The notes: generated by a model not told the origin, from the sequence alone. Positions 44,018-57,080 are shown, numbered from the stretch's first letter. The stretch is DNA of 64,000 bases from Clostridium sp. OS1-26 (GCF_030915445.1 NZ_CP133264.1:2480001-2544000); one strand, 5' to 3'. Translations and numbers: made by a program.

Positions 44018-44929
44018 ATGGATAATTATATTGTAGAAACTAAGAACTTAACAAAAATTTTTAAGGATTTTAAAGCGGTAAAAAATATAGACTTAAAGGT
44101 TAAAGCAGAAAGTATTTATGGATTTTTAGGACCAAATGGAGCAGGAAAATCTACTACTATAAGAATGTTATTAGGCCTAATTAAACCAACTTCTGGTGAG
44201 GTAAAGGTTTTTGGGAAAAGTATTGAGGATCAGAGAGAGGAAATATTGAAAAATGTTGGTGCTTTAGTTGAATCACCTTCATATTATGGACATTTAACTG
44301 CTTATGAAAACTTAGAAATAACTAGAAAGGTTTTAAAGCTTAATAAGTCGGAGATTGATAGAGTACTAGACTTTGTAGGGTTATCTGAAGTTAAGGATAA
44401 GAATGTAAAAGAATTTTCCTTAGGTATGAAGCAGAGATTAGGTATAGCGCAGGCTTTAATGGGAGATCCCAAATTAATAATCTTAGATGAACCAACTAAT
44501 GGATTAGATCCTGCTGGTATTCAAGAGATTAGAGAGCTGATTAAATCATTGCCGAGGGAAAAAGGTATTACAGTAATAGTATCAAGCCATATTTTAAGTG
44601 AAATAGAGCTGATGTCGGATGAGGTTGGAATAATTAAAAAGGGTGAGCTTTTATATCAAGGCACTATAGAAAGCTTAAGAGAAAATAACAACTCAAAAAT
44701 ACTTGTAGGAGTTTCAAATAGACCAGGTACGTTAGAGTTGCTTCGTAAGAGAGGATATAGAGTGAAAGAAGAAAAAGGTAAGTTATGTGTTACTGCCGAA
44801 GGCTTATCAGCATCAAAGTTGTGTAAAGAGCTTGTATTATCAGGGGTTGAAGTTAATCACTTATCAGAAGATAAAAAGTCCTTAGAGGATATATTTTTAT
44901 CATTAACAATGGAGGGAGAGGTATGTTAG
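44018..44929 (+). CDS. ABC ATPase, BcrA/lantibiotic-immunity type
   Basis: 303 residues: GPNGAGKST, signature FSLGMKQR, Walker B LIILDEPTNGLD and SSHILSEIELM. The C-terminal ~90 residues are the extension usual in BcrA/LanF ATPases. The next gene starts inside its last codons (7-base overlap). With the two permeases downstream it forms a BcrA-(BC) or LanFEG-type exporter that moves bacitracin or lantibiotics out of the membrane. Confidence 0.88.
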   Translation: MDNYIVETKNLTKIFKDFKAVKNIDLKVKAESIYGFLGPNGAGKSTTIRMLLGLIKPTSGEVKVFGKSIEDQREEILKNVGALVESPSYYGHLTAYENLEITRKVLKLNKSEIDRVLDFVGLSEVKDKNVKEFSLGMKQRLGIAQALMGDPKLIILDEPTNGLDPAGIQEIRELIKSLPREKGITVIVSSHILSEIELMSDEVGIIKKGELLYQGTIESLRENNNSKILVGVSNRPGTLELLRKRGYRVKEEKGKLCVTAEGLSASKLCKELVLSGVEVNHLSEDKKSLEDIFLSLTMEGEVC

Positions 44930-45669
44930 GGGATTTAATAATCAATGATATGTATAAACAAAAGAGAAGTATGCTAATTTTTATTATTATAGCTATACCA
45001 GTATTTACTTCACTGTTATTATTAATTGATTTTGGTATAAGGTATGAAAATTATCTTTACCCACTTGCAGTCCAAAAAGGCATTACATCCTGGCAAATGC
45101 TATTGTTAGAACAAAAGATGGTTTTCTTTAAGGAATATTTACCTTTGTTTGGAGCCATAATAATTTCTTCTTTGTTTGACAATGAATATAAAAATAATGG
45201 ATGGACACTGTCTTTAGCTCATCCCGTTTCAAGGGAAAAAGTTATCATATCAAAATTCATAACAAGCTTAAGTTTTATGGCAATTATGCTGCTTGTAAAT
45301 ATTTTATCATTAATCCTAGTAGGAAAAATCATGGATTTTCCAGAAGCTATTAATGGAATGTATTTTGTAAAAATGTTTTTTATACAGCTTATATCAGTGG
45401 CATCAGTAATGACAATACATTTATTTATTACAATAAAAAATAAAAATACCTTAAAATCAATATGGATAGCTGCTATTTTATCCGTTGTTTCTTCCCAGAT
45501 ATTTTATCGAGGAGAAACTTTAAGTAAATATAACCCTTATTCCTTTTCATCTTTTTCAGATGGATTAGTGACAACAAACTTAAGACTACAAATTATAATG
45601 TCAGTAGTTTTGATTATTATAGGATTATTGAGTACATTGATATATTTTAATAAAAAAGAAAGTTATTGA
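44923..45669 (+). CDS. ABC permease subunit (LanE/BcrB-like) 1
   Basis: 248 residues with six hydrophobic helices and the ABC-2 pattern (short N-terminus MLGDLIINDMYKQKR, then a helix; FDNEYKNNGWTLSLAHPVSR in the first cytoplasmic loop). Overlaps the ATPase gene by 7 bases and is 13 bases ahead of the second permease. Confidence 0.82.
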   Translation: MLGDLIINDMYKQKRSMLIFIIIAIPVFTSLLLLIDFGIRYENYLYPLAVQKGITSWQMLLLEQKMVFFKEYLPLFGAIIISSLFDNEYKNNGWTLSLAHPVSREKVIISKFITSLSFMAIMLLVNILSLILVGKIMDFPEAINGMYFVKMFFIQLISVASVMTIHLFITIKNKNTLKSIWIAAILSVVSSQIFYRGETLSKYNPYSFSSFSDGLVTTNLRLQIIMSVVLIIIGLLSTLIYFNKKESY

Positions 45670-45682
45670 TAGGAGGGGCATT

Positions 45683-46402
45683 ATGGAATTATTAAAAGGT
45701 GAGTTATTAAAGTTAAAGAGGCTTTCAATTTTTCAAATGGCAATTTTGGCACCAGCATTGGTTCTTCTATTAGGTATAAAATTCTACAGCTTTATAAAGG
45801 TAAAGGCACCTCAAGTTACCCCTTGGGATGGACTAGCAGTAGGTTCTGACACTATATTTGTAGGAGCGATTTTACCTATTCTAATAATGTACGTGATAAT
45901 AATGATGAGCAGGATAGAAAACTTAAATAATGGTTGGAAGCAGCTTTTAGTTATGCCTGTTAAAAGAGAAAAAATATATTTAACAAAATATTTAGTGGTA
46001 CTCTTAGTTTTAGCAGCAACTTTAGCTGCATATTTAGTAGAGTATACAATAACTGCATATTTGCTTGGAGCTAAGGGAATTATTCCAGTAGAAATGTTTG
46101 TAAATATAATATTTATCTTCATAGCGCTACAGCCTTTTATAGCAATACTATTCTTTTTATCAAATAGATTTAGCTCATTTGTTTTATCTCTAGGAGTGGG
46201 AATGGTATTTATTCTTTCATCAATGTTAATAGTTCAATCAAGCTATTGGAAATATGATCCATGGACTTATCCTTTAGCCTTAATACAAGGTGGTCTTAGT
46301 ATAGTAACAGAAGTATTGCCTTTTCTTCTTATAAGTGCCTTAATATTTATATCTATTTTTTTCTTAGATATGTATAACTTTAGGAGAAGGGATATTATAT
46401 AA
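45683..46402 (+). CDS. ABC permease subunit (LanG/BcrB-like) 2
   Basis: 239 residues, six helices, the same plan as its neighbour (MELLKGELLKLKRLSIFQM start; ENLNNGWKQLLVMPVKREK loop). AGGAGGGG site before the ATG. Two different permeases with one ATPase is the LanFEG arrangement. Confidence 0.82.
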   Translation: MELLKGELLKLKRLSIFQMAILAPALVLLLGIKFYSFIKVKAPQVTPWDGLAVGSDTIFVGAILPILIMYVIIMMSRIENLNNGWKQLLVMPVKREKIYLTKYLVVLLVLAATLAAYLVEYTITAYLLGAKGIIPVEMFVNIIFIFIALQPFIAILFFLSNRFSSFVLSLGVGMVFILSSMLIVQSSYWKYDPWTYPLALIQGGLSIVTEVLPFLLISALIFISIFFLDMYNFRRRDII

Positions 46403-46411
46403 GTTTATATA

Positions 46412-46420
46412 TGGTATAAT
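46412..46420 (+). promoter_or_regulatory. extended -10 before the response regulator gene
   Basis: TGGTATAAT lies between the permease and regulator genes; it could give the two-component genes basal expression of their own. Confidence 0.5.
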
Positions 46421-46452
46421 ATGAAAAACTGGCTGATAGAGAGGTGTCCATT

Positions 46453-47166
46453 TTGATAAGAGAAGATGAATTGTTAGATAAAAAAATATTACTTGTAGAT
46501 GATGAAGAGCAATTATTAAGCTTGCTGGAGGAAGTTTTAAAAAGAGAGGGATTTAATAATATTTATAAAGCTTCTACAGGAATAGATGGTATATTAACTG
46601 CAAAGGAAATAGAGCCAGATTTAATACTTCTTGACGTTAATTTGCCAGACATTGAAGGTTATATGGTATGTGATAAAATAAGAAAATTTTCCTTTTGCCC
46701 TATAATATTTCTAACAGCAAAAGGAGAAGATGAGGATAAGCTTAGCGGGTTAGAAGCTGGTGGTGATGACTATGTTACTAAACCTTTTAATATAAAAGAA
46801 GTTGTTTTAAGAATAAAAGCGCAATTAAGAAGAAATAACTATGTACCTATAGAAGTAAAAGAGAAGAAATTGCAGTTTGGAAACATTACTATAAATGAAG
46901 AAAATGGAGAAGTACTAAAGGGGAAAGAGATAATAACTTTAACAGCCAAGGAATATCAACTATTATTATTTTTAGCTAAAAATCCAAATAAAATTTTTAG
47001 CAAAAATAGTTTATGCACTAATGTATGGGGTTTTGATTATGATGGTTATGATAATACCATAATGGTGCATATAAGACATCTAAGAGAAAAGATTGAGAAA
47101 GACCCAAGCAGTCCAGAATATATAAAGACTTTAAAAGGGTTAGGGTATAAGTTGGTGGTTGAATAG
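46453..47166 (+). CDS. OmpR-type response regulator
   Basis: 237 residues from the TTG at 46453, 6 bases after GAGAGGTG. Receiver (ILLVDDEEQ, LILLDVNLPD, TKPF) and winged helix (LTAKEYQLLLFLAKNPNK to YIKTLKGLGYKLVVE). The kinase gene starts one base after its stop. As neighbour of an immunity-type ABC transporter it likely controls that operon. Confidence 0.85.
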   Translation: MIREDELLDKKILLVDDEEQLLSLLEEVLKREGFNNIYKASTGIDGILTAKEIEPDLILLDVNLPDIEGYMVCDKIRKFSFCPIIFLTAKGEDEDKLSGLEAGGDDYVTKPFNIKEVVLRIKAQLRRNNYVPIEVKEKKLQFGNITINEENGEVLKGKEIITLTAKEYQLLLFLAKNPNKIFSKNSLCTNVWGFDYDGYDNTIMVHIRHLREKIEKDPSSPEYIKTLKGLGYKLVVE

Positions 47167-47167
47167 T

Positions 47168-48565
47168 ATGAAAAAAAAATTGACAATGCAATTTTTATTT
47201 TGGAATGTAATTATTTTATTTTTAATACAATTTGTGTTTTTTGCTGTGAATATATTGAGTATTCATAAGGGGATGGCTTTTTCAAAGAACTTTTATAATT
47301 TCACATTTAGTACAACTGAGTTTTCACAAAAGTACAGAGACAAGTTGATAAATGGAGCTCAAAGCTTTAATTTAAATGAGGATGATATAAAAGTGTTAAC
47401 AGAAAATAATATTTGGATTCAAGTCTTAGATAGTTATAGTAGAGAGGTTTATAATGTGAATAAGCCCAAAGAGATACCAACAGAGTATTTAGCAGGAGAA
47501 CTCGTGGATTATACCGTCAATGGATGGAAAATGCCTAAACCTTCTACTATACATACAGAGGTATTTAATAAGGGTGGACAGAAATACAGCTTGATATTAG
47601 GATTTCCAATAGAAAAGATATCACAGCGTGTACTGGTCTTTAACGAGGAAACTATAAAGTTTTATTTTGCACTAATAATTTTAGCTTTTGTTTTGACAAT
47701 ATTAATGGGGTATTTATTTAGCAGAAAGCTTGCGACACCTATAGCAGATATTATAGACAATATTAAGATATTATCACAAGGGAAATTTAAGATTAAAAGT
47801 ATCAAAAAAATAGGAGTTTACACTGAGGTAAATGAAAATATTAATAAATTGGCTAAGAAGTTAGAGGAAAATGAGGAGGAAAGAAAAAGCGTTGATAAGC
47901 TAAAGGAAGAATGGATTGCAAATATTGCTCACGATTTAAAGACTCCTTTATCATCAGTTAATGGATATGCTCAGCTTTTATTAAATGATGACTATCATTT
48001 AGAGGAGAGAGATATTAAAAGATACGGAGAAATTATTATAAATAAAACAGAGTATATTCAAGAATTAATTAATGATCTTTCCTTAATATATAAATTTAAA
48101 AATAAAGTAATTCCACTTAAGCTGGAAAGAGAGAATATAGTTGATATTGCACGAGAAACAGTAATTGATATTCTGAATAATCCAGTTTATTCAGATATAA
48201 ATATTAACATTAATTATGATTCTGAGGAAATATATATATGTTGCGATAAAAAATATATAAAGAGAGCTTTATGCAACTTTTTATTCAATGCAATAGTTCA
48301 TAATCCAAAGGATACAATAGTGGATATTAATATAAGTGAAAACAGCGGTGTTATAATAGAAATTACGGATAATGGAAATGGAATTAAGGAAGAAGAGTTA
48401 AAATCTCTATTTCATAGATATTATAGAGCTACAAACACAGGTGAAAGTCATAAGGGTTCAGGTCTTGGAATGGCTATAAGTAAGGAAATTATAGAAGTGC
48501 ATAATGGAGAAATAGAGGTATTTAGCAAGGTTTCAGAAGGAACAAAGATAGTGATAAAATTATAA
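47168..48565 (+). CDS. sensor histidine kinase with extracellular domain
   Basis: 465 residues from the ATG at 47168. Helix near residues 12-32, extracellular domain of about 130 residues, helix near 165-185, HAMP-like linker, HisKA (IAHDLKTPLSSVNGYAQLL) and HATPase (DNGNGIKEEEL, GSGLGMAISKEI). Unlike the BceS-type kinase at 35035 it has a real sensor domain, as in LanK-type or drug-sensing kinases. Confidence 0.85.
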   Translation: MKKKLTMQFLFWNVIILFLIQFVFFAVNILSIHKGMAFSKNFYNFTFSTTEFSQKYRDKLINGAQSFNLNEDDIKVLTENNIWIQVLDSYSREVYNVNKPKEIPTEYLAGELVDYTVNGWKMPKPSTIHTEVFNKGGQKYSLILGFPIEKISQRVLVFNEETIKFYFALIILAFVLTILMGYLFSRKLATPIADIIDNIKILSQGKFKIKSIKKIGVYTEVNENINKLAKKLEENEEERKSVDKLKEEWIANIAHDLKTPLSSVNGYAQLLLNDDYHLEERDIKRYGEIIINKTEYIQELINDLSLIYKFKNKVIPLKLERENIVDIARETVIDILNNPVYSDINININYDSEEIYICCDKKYIKRALCNFLFNAIVHNPKDTIVDINISENSGVIIEITDNGNGIKEEELKSLFHRYYRATNTGESHKGSGLGMAISKEIIEVHNGEIEVFSKVSEGTKIVIKL

Positions 48566-48670
48566 GTGGATTGTTTACACTGCTAAATTTATGTGTGATT
48601 GCCATTTATTATTTGAGAAAGAATAGAAAACTATCTTAGAACTTGGCATAAAGAAAAGCCTGTAATAATA

Positions 48671-48722
48671 TTGACACCCTAGATTTATTTATATAAAATT
48701 ATGGTATATGAAAACGGTTGAA
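48671..48722 (+). promoter_or_regulatory. promoter and possible self-operator of the LacI gene
   Basis: TTGACA at 48671 with TAAAAT 17 bases on (48694-48699). GAAAACGGTTGAAC (about 48710-48723) has the central CG of LacI-family sites. It is only a partial match to the operator at 49852. Confidence 0.45.
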
Positions 48723-48755
48723 CACTATTATAATAAGGAATAGGGTGTGAATTGA

Positions 48756-49760
48756 ATGAGTGTCACAATAAAAGATGTGGCGAGAGAGGCAAATGTTTCT
48801 CCATCAACGGTATCAAGAGTTATTGCTGAAAATCCTAGAATAAGCGATGAGACAAAGAAAAGGGTTAAGGAGGCAATAAAAAAATTAAATTATCATCCTA
48901 ATATAATAGCTAGAAGCTTGACCAATAAGGCGACTAAAGTTATAGGCATAGTTTTGCCAAGTGAAGCAGAGGACTTATCTAAGAATCCATTTTTTATACA
49001 GGTTATGACAGGCATAAGTGCTTATGCCAAAAAATCAGGATATTATATAATGTATACTTTTTGTAAGACAGAAGAGGAGGAAGAGGAATCTATAAAGAAT
49101 TATATAAATAGTAATCTAGTTGATGGAATAATTCTTACTGTAGCTCGTTTTAAAGATAGATGCATAAAATATCTTCAGGAAATAAGTTTCCCTTTTGTAG
49201 TGATTGGAAGACCTGAAGATACAAAAAATGTGCTTTGGGTAGATAATGATAATTTTCATGCTATGTATGATGCAGTTAGTAAATTGTTGCGTAGAGGACA
49301 TAGGGAAATTGCTTTTATTGGAGCTAATAGCGAGCTAAATGTTTCTAAAGACAGATTAAGTGGATATAAACAAGCGCATAAAATCCACGGGATTGATGTT
49401 GATGAAAGCATTATTATAGAGGTTGATACTTTTAAAAAAGATTTAGGTTATGAAGCGGTGAAAACAATATTAGATATAAAGATTCCTACAGCAATAGTAA
49501 CTACAGATGATCTTCTCGCTTTTGGAGTTAATTCCTATTTAGTGGAAAGTAATATTAAAGGTGTAAGTATAGTAGGTTTTAATAACAATCCATTGGCAGA
49601 ATATCAAAAGCCATCTTTAACTTCGGTGGATATTAATTCGGGAGAAATAGGATATTATGCTGCAAAATTATTGATTGATAGACTTCAGAATAGAGTAAGA
49701 GAAACACATTACATCATAGAAACTAATTTAATAGAACGGGAATCAACTGTAAAAAAATAA
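48756..49760 (+). CDS. LacI-family regulator of the alpha-glucoside locus
   Basis: 334 residues. N-terminal LacI helix-turn-helix (VTIKDVAREANVSPSTVSRVI) and periplasmic-binding-like sensor domain (VDGIILT, IGRP, AIVTTDDLLAFG). MalR-like in context: the downstream genes encode a PTS remnant, a ROK kinase and an alpha-glucosidase. Two LacI-type sites lie behind the next promoter. A strong terminator follows. Confidence 0.85.
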   Translation: MSVTIKDVAREANVSPSTVSRVIAENPRISDETKKRVKEAIKKLNYHPNIIARSLTNKATKVIGIVLPSEAEDLSKNPFFIQVMTGISAYAKKSGYYIMYTFCKTEEEEEESIKNYINSNLVDGIILTVARFKDRCIKYLQEISFPFVVIGRPEDTKNVLWVDNDNFHAMYDAVSKLLRRGHREIAFIGANSELNVSKDRLSGYKQAHKIHGIDVDESIIIEVDTFKKDLGYEAVKTILDIKIPTAIVTTDDLLAFGVNSYLVESNIKGVSIVGFNNNPLAEYQKPSLTSVDINSGEIGYYAAKLLIDRLQNRVRETHYIIETNLIERESTVKK

Positions 49761-49797
49761 AAATTGTCTGTACAATATAGTACAGACAATTTTTATT
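49759..49797 (+). terminator. terminator of the LacI gene
   Basis: AAATTGTCTGTAC / GTACAGACAATTT stem, AATATA loop, TTTTATTTT. Confidence 0.9.
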
Positions 49798-49810
49798 TTA
49801 TCAGAATGTA

Positions 49811-49896
49811 TTGACAACCTTTTCATTAAAAAATATAATTTAACCATAAGACAAACGTTTGCACAAATAATATAAAAATAATAAGTATCGTTTGCA
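49811..49896 (+). promoter_or_regulatory. promoter with two LacI-type operators
   Basis: TTGACA (49811-49816), 17 bases, TATAAT (49834-49839). CAAACGTTTG (49852-49861) is a perfect LacI-family palindrome at about +6. ATCGTTTGCA (49887-49896) repeats its right half (ACGTTTGCA) 34 bp downstream. Confidence 0.75.
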
Positions 49897-49899
49897 TGA

Positions 49900-50050
49900 A
49901 TTGGAGGTTCCTGGGCTAAGGAACGTGCTGGTGGTGCTTTTGCATCTTCAATGGCTTTTATACTTATTAATCGTATTACAGGAGTAATATTTAACGGTAT
50001 TAATAATATGGTTGTGTCAGATCATTATGGAGTAGAGGTAGAAATAAGGA

Positions 50051-50070
<20 letters not shown>
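49900..50070 (+). pseudogene. PTS EIIC relic (glucose/maltose family)
   Basis: An open stretch without start codon reads IGGSWAKERAGGAFASSMAF then ILINRITGVIFNGINNMVVS, resembling the glycine-rich cytoplasmic loop and following helix of PTS sugar permeases of the glucose/maltose class. It then runs into the ROK gene. The remaining ~450 residues are missing. It lies directly behind the LacI-controlled promoter, so the operon has lost its transporter here. Confidence 0.5.
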
Positions 50071-52679
<2,609 letters not shown>

Positions 52680-52684
52680 CTAAA

Positions 52685-52735
52685 ACAAAGCTGTATCTAA
52701 AAGTAAAATAATATGCTTTTAGATACAGCTTTTAG
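52685..52735 (+). terminator. alpha-glucosidase operon terminator
   Basis: AAAGCTGTATCTAAAAG / CTTTTAGATACAGCTTT, 17-bp stem, with a short TT-rich tail. Confidence 0.85.
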
Positions 52736-52858
52736 TTTGTAATGAAAGATTATATACTGGATAAATTTTTGCAAAAAAACTAATAATATTAATAGATTTG
52801 TCGACTATGGTATTATATACTAAATTTCAATATTAATTTACTAAGTGGAGGAGATAAT

Positions 52859-54724
52859 ATGGGTGGAGGAGATAGCATAGTAAAAAAGTTTCTAGATGTT
52901 TTAATTGGCGAACCTCTAGCAAATGAACAACAGGCACACGAAAAATATAATGTCCCTTTTGGACTTGCAATCATGGCTAGCGATGCAATATCATCAGTAG
53001 CATATGCAGCGGAAGAAATTCTTTATGTATTGATAGCTGTAATAGGTTTAATGTCCTATGTCTGGCTTGGATGGGTTTCTCTAATGATTATAGGGCTTTT
53101 GATTATACTTACAGTTTCTTATATTCAAATTATAAGGGCATATCCACAGGGTGGAGGAGCTTATGTAGTAGCAAAGGAAAATTTAGGAGTAAGAGCAGGG
53201 TTGATTGCTGGTGCATCACTTCTAATTGACTATATTCTTACAGTGGCCGTTAGTGCCAGCTCTGGAGTTGCTGCAATTGTATCCGCATTTCCAAGCTTAG
53301 GAAGGCATACAGTTGCTTTAGTTGTAGGATTAATAGCCATATTGACCATTTTAAATTTAAGAGGTGTAAGTGAATCATCGAAAATTTTTAGTATTCCAAC
53401 CTACTTATTTATATTAAGTATGATTTTTATGATTATATATGGTATGATAAAATTTTCAATATATGGAGCTCCAACTCCTATGGTAAATGAACAGATCAAG
53501 GCATCTGGAGCCGTAAGTATATTTTTAATTTTAAGAGCCTTTTCATCAGGTTGTTCAGCTTTAACAGGCTTAGAAGCAGTTAGCAACTCTGTTCCTAATT
53601 TTAAGGAACCTAGACAAAAAAGTGCAATAACCGTTATGGTTTTTCTATCTGCATTAATATTATTTATATTTGGTGGTACTTCATTACTTGCAAGATTTTA
53701 TCATGCAGTTCCAGTAGGATATCCTACGGTAATTGCACAAATTGCATATGGCGTTTTTGGTAAAACTTTTATGTTTTATGTTGTACAATTTACCACTGCT
53801 GTAATATTACTTATGGCATGTAATACTGCCTTTACGGGATTTCCAATGCTTATGTATGTAGTAGGAAAGGATGGTTTTGCTCCTAGACAATTTACAATGA
53901 GAGGAAAAAGACTAAGCTTTTCTACAGGGATAGTAGCACTATCTTTCGTAGCATGTGTGCTTGTTATTATATTTAATGCAACAACGCATAGATTAATACC
54001 ACTATACTCAGTTGGCGTTTTCCTATCTTTTACCTTAGCACAAACAGGTATGGTCCTTCACTGGAGAAGTGTAAAAGAACCAGGATGGAAAAAGCGCGCA
54101 TTTATTAATGGATTTGGTGCATTTATAACAATTATCACAACACTAATAATTACTTTTGAAAAATTTGCTGAAGGTGCTTGGATAGTTGCAATACTTATTC
54201 CTTTAATTGTAATTGGAATGGTAAGAGTTAAGAAACATTATAATCATGTGGCAGACTTTTTGAGGACTAATCCTGAGGAGCTAGCAGAATCTCACTTAGA
54301 CAAAAAATTTACCCATATAATGATAGTACCTATAGAAAGCATAAACAAGGCTGCATTAAATGCATTGCAATATGCAAGAAGTATTACACCAGATGTAATA
54401 GCCTTAAATGTCTCTACAAGTAAAGAAGCAATGGAGAAACTACAGACTAGGTGGAAGGAATTGAATACAGATATACTTTTAGTTTCAAAGTACTCACCAT
54501 ACAGAGCTGTAGTTACACCATTAATCAAGTATATAAGTGACATAGTAAGAGCAGCAGGAGAAAATGAAAAAATAACAGTTGTGCTACCTGAATTTATAGT
54601 TCACGAATGGTGGGGAGAAATTCTGCACAATCATACTAGTTTCTTTATTAGAGAAACCTTATTGAGAAACGAGAATGTCATAATTGCAACCCATCCTTAT
54701 CATTTAGGTGAAGATGAAGAATAA
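52859..54724 (+). CDS. kimA: KimA-like APC-superfamily potassium transporter
   Basis: 621 residues: 12 membrane helices (about 30-460) and a C-terminal universal-stress-like domain (about 475-615). Motifs match KimA (YdaO) closely: MASDAISSVAYAAEEIL, IRAYPQGGGAYVVAKENLGV, SLLIDYILTVAVS, LRAFSSGCSALTGLEAVSN. B. subtilis KimA is a high-affinity K+ importer repressed by c-di-AMP. I see no c-di-AMP riboswitch in the 120 bases upstream here. GGAGGAG precedes the ATG. Generic amino-acid permease annotation is the alternative. Confidence 0.8.
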   Translation: MGGGDSIVKKFLDVLIGEPLANEQQAHEKYNVPFGLAIMASDAISSVAYAAEEILYVLIAVIGLMSYVWLGWVSLMIIGLLIILTVSYIQIIRAYPQGGGAYVVAKENLGVRAGLIAGASLLIDYILTVAVSASSGVAAIVSAFPSLGRHTVALVVGLIAILTILNLRGVSESSKIFSIPTYLFILSMIFMIIYGMIKFSIYGAPTPMVNEQIKASGAVSIFLILRAFSSGCSALTGLEAVSNSVPNFKEPRQKSAITVMVFLSALILFIFGGTSLLARFYHAVPVGYPTVIAQIAYGVFGKTFMFYVVQFTTAVILLMACNTAFTGFPMLMYVVGKDGFAPRQFTMRGKRLSFSTGIVALSFVACVLVIIFNATTHRLIPLYSVGVFLSFTLAQTGMVLHWRSVKEPGWKKRAFINGFGAFITIITTLIITFEKFAEGAWIVAILIPLIVIGMVRVKKHYNHVADFLRTNPEELAESHLDKKFTHIMIVPIESINKAALNALQYARSITPDVIALNVSTSKEAMEKLQTRWKELNTDILLVSKYSPYRAVVTPLIKYISDIVRAAGENEKITVVLPEFIVHEWWGEILHNHTSFFIRETLLRNENVIIATHPYHLGEDEE

Positions 54725-54752
54725 CCATGATATTGCTAATATTCTTCTTATG

Positions 54753-54790
54753 AAAGATATGCAAAAAAGATATTTTGCATATCTTTTTAT
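54753..54790 (+). terminator. terminator after the KimA-like gene
   Basis: AAAGATATGCAAAA / TTTTGCATATCTTTTT with a short AAGATA loop. Confidence 0.85.
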
Positions 54791-54990
54791 ATTTAACAAA
54801 TATAAATTTATGTTTAAAAGATCAAATAAGTAATTCAAGCAATTTTGATTATTACAAAATGTTAAGATAAGTATTAAAATTTTAACAAATTATCATTTAT
54901 TTGGAGAAAAATTTAAAAAATCTTCAAATAAAGCAGGTTTTTTTGTATGCTGTAGAATATTATAGTAAAAATGTATTCGGGAGGTGTATT

Positions 54991-57080
54991 ATGGAATCTG
55001 CTTCGAGAAAATCTTATGATATTTTTAATTTAACTAAACCTATAAGGAAACTAAATTTTCATAAAGTCATAATTCTTATTAGCACTGTTTTACTCGCTCT
55101 TTATGCAGAAAAGAAAAACTATATCTTTTTTCATAGTACTATAGAAACGCTGAATACAGCTATTTGCTTTGGGTTAAGCATTATTGCGGTTAACACCTAT
55201 AGAATATCTTGTAATAATTATTTTACATATTTAGGAATTATGTATGGTTTCGCATCTTCCTTTAACTTTCTTCATGGCGCAGCTTTTGCCGGCATATTTA
55301 GCGGCTCAAAAGATTCAATCAACATATCTTTACAGTTTAATATAATATATAGACTTATGGAAGGCTTTTCGCTTATTATATCGTTTATATTTTTACATAA
55401 AAAAATAAAGCCTTATTTAGTATTTTACTGTTATGCATTGAGTTCTATATTTCTGGTATACATAATTGTTAATACAAATTTACTACCAGATTTTTTGTAT
55501 ATGGCTCAGGACTAACTAGCCTTGAAAATAAGTGCGAATATATAATTATTTTTAATATGATAGTATTTATTTATTTATTGATAAAAAGCAAAAATTATTT
55601 TAGCGCTAAAATTACTACTTATATGATCATATATGCACTTATAACAATATTAATAAGATCCATAACTATTTATAGCGACTCCGTTTACAATGATTTTAGT
55701 TTAATAGCACATATCTTAAAGTTTATATCATATTATTTTTTATACAAAGCTTTAGTAGCAGAAGTATTGAATACTCCTTTTGATATGTTGTTTCGTAAAG
55801 TAAATATGAGAAATTTAGAGTTAAAATTAAAAGCTTTTGATTTAGAAAAGGCAATTAATAAGCTAAATGAAGAAAAATTTAGGTTAGAAGAAATAAAGAA
55901 GGAACTTGAGATTAGCAAAGATATGTATAAGAGGCTTTTAGAGTTTTTGCCAGACGCAGTTATATTAAGAGTTGATAACAGAATAATTTTTGCTAATAAC
56001 TCAGCTATTGAATTATTTGGAGCAGAAAGCCAAGAAGAATTGGTAGGGAAATCACCAGCTGATTTGACGCATAAAGAACACTTAGAAGATTTAAATGATA
56101 GATTAGATAGACAAAGAAGGGGAGTCAAAAATAGTTTTGATTTTGTTGAATATAGATTAACCACATTAGATGGTAGAATTATTGATGTTGAGCTAAAAAG
56201 TTGCTCAATTATGATTAAAGAGGAGAATCTATTTATAACAGTTATATATGATGTTTCTGAAAGAAAAAAAGCTGAGAAAACTGCTAGATTATTAAATGAA
56301 GCTCGTGAAAATGAAAGACTTAGAACAGAGTTTTTTGCAAACCTATCTCATGAGTTTAGAACTCCCTTAAATGTAATATACAGTGCTCTACAAGTTATAA
56401 ACATAAAGTCTAAAGATGAAACTATAGAAAAGTATAATTTTATAATAAAACAAAATTGTTATAGGCTATCAAGGTTAATAAATAATATAATTGATTCAAC
56501 GAAAATTAGTTCTGGATTTTTAAAGTTGAATTTATCCTATAGTAATATTGTTTCTGCTGTTGAAGATATTTCATTATCTGTTTCTTCATATATAGAATCA
56601 AAGAATATGACATTGATATTTGACACAGAAGTTGAGGAGAAATATTTGGATTTTGATCCAGAAGCAATAGAAAAGGTTATTTTAAATCTCCTATCAAATT
56701 CGGTTAAGTTTGGAAGAGAAAATGGAACAATATTTGTTAATGTTTTTGATAGAAAAGAGGCTGTAATTATATCTATAAAGGATAATGGAATAGGGGTTCC
56801 AAAGGATCAACAGCCTTTTGTATTTGATAGATTTAAACAAGTGGATAAGTCCTTTACTCGCAATAGAGAAGGGAGTGGTATTGGATTAGGATTAGTAAAG
56901 TCTCTTATTGAGCTTCACGAAGGAACTATTACACTAATAAGTGAAGAAGGATTTGGAAGTGAATTTATTATAGAGCTGCCTGCAACAGAATTTTGTAAAG
57001 ATTATTCTAGTAGCATGTCAGTTTTAGAGTATAATTTAAATGAGAAAGTAAGTATTGAATTTTCCGATATATATTCATAA
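54991..57080 (+). pseudogene. MASE3-PAS sensor histidine kinase, frameshifted at a T6 run
   Basis: ATG 54991 after GGGAGGTG. Residues about 25-265 are a MASE3-type membrane sensor (about seven helices), then coiled coil, PAS (MYKRLLEFLPDAVILRVDNR), HisKA (FFANLSHEFRTPLNVIYSAL) and HATPase (DNGIGVPKDQQPFVFDRFKQ, GIGLGLVKSLI). The frame stops after DFLYMAQD; one T missing in the run 55491-55496 restores DFFVYGSGLTSL and a 696-residue protein. No response regulator gene is adjacent, so it is an orphan kinase. Confidence 0.82.

Noticed and set aside
48710-48723. CcpA cre site before the LacI gene
   Set aside because: GAAAACGGTTGAAC lacks the final CA spacing of the cre consensus; a LacI-type self-operator is at least as likely.
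52740-52858. c-di-AMP riboswitch before the KimA-like gene
   Set aside because: None of the ydaO core motifs occurs in this stretch; only a plain promoter-like region is seen.
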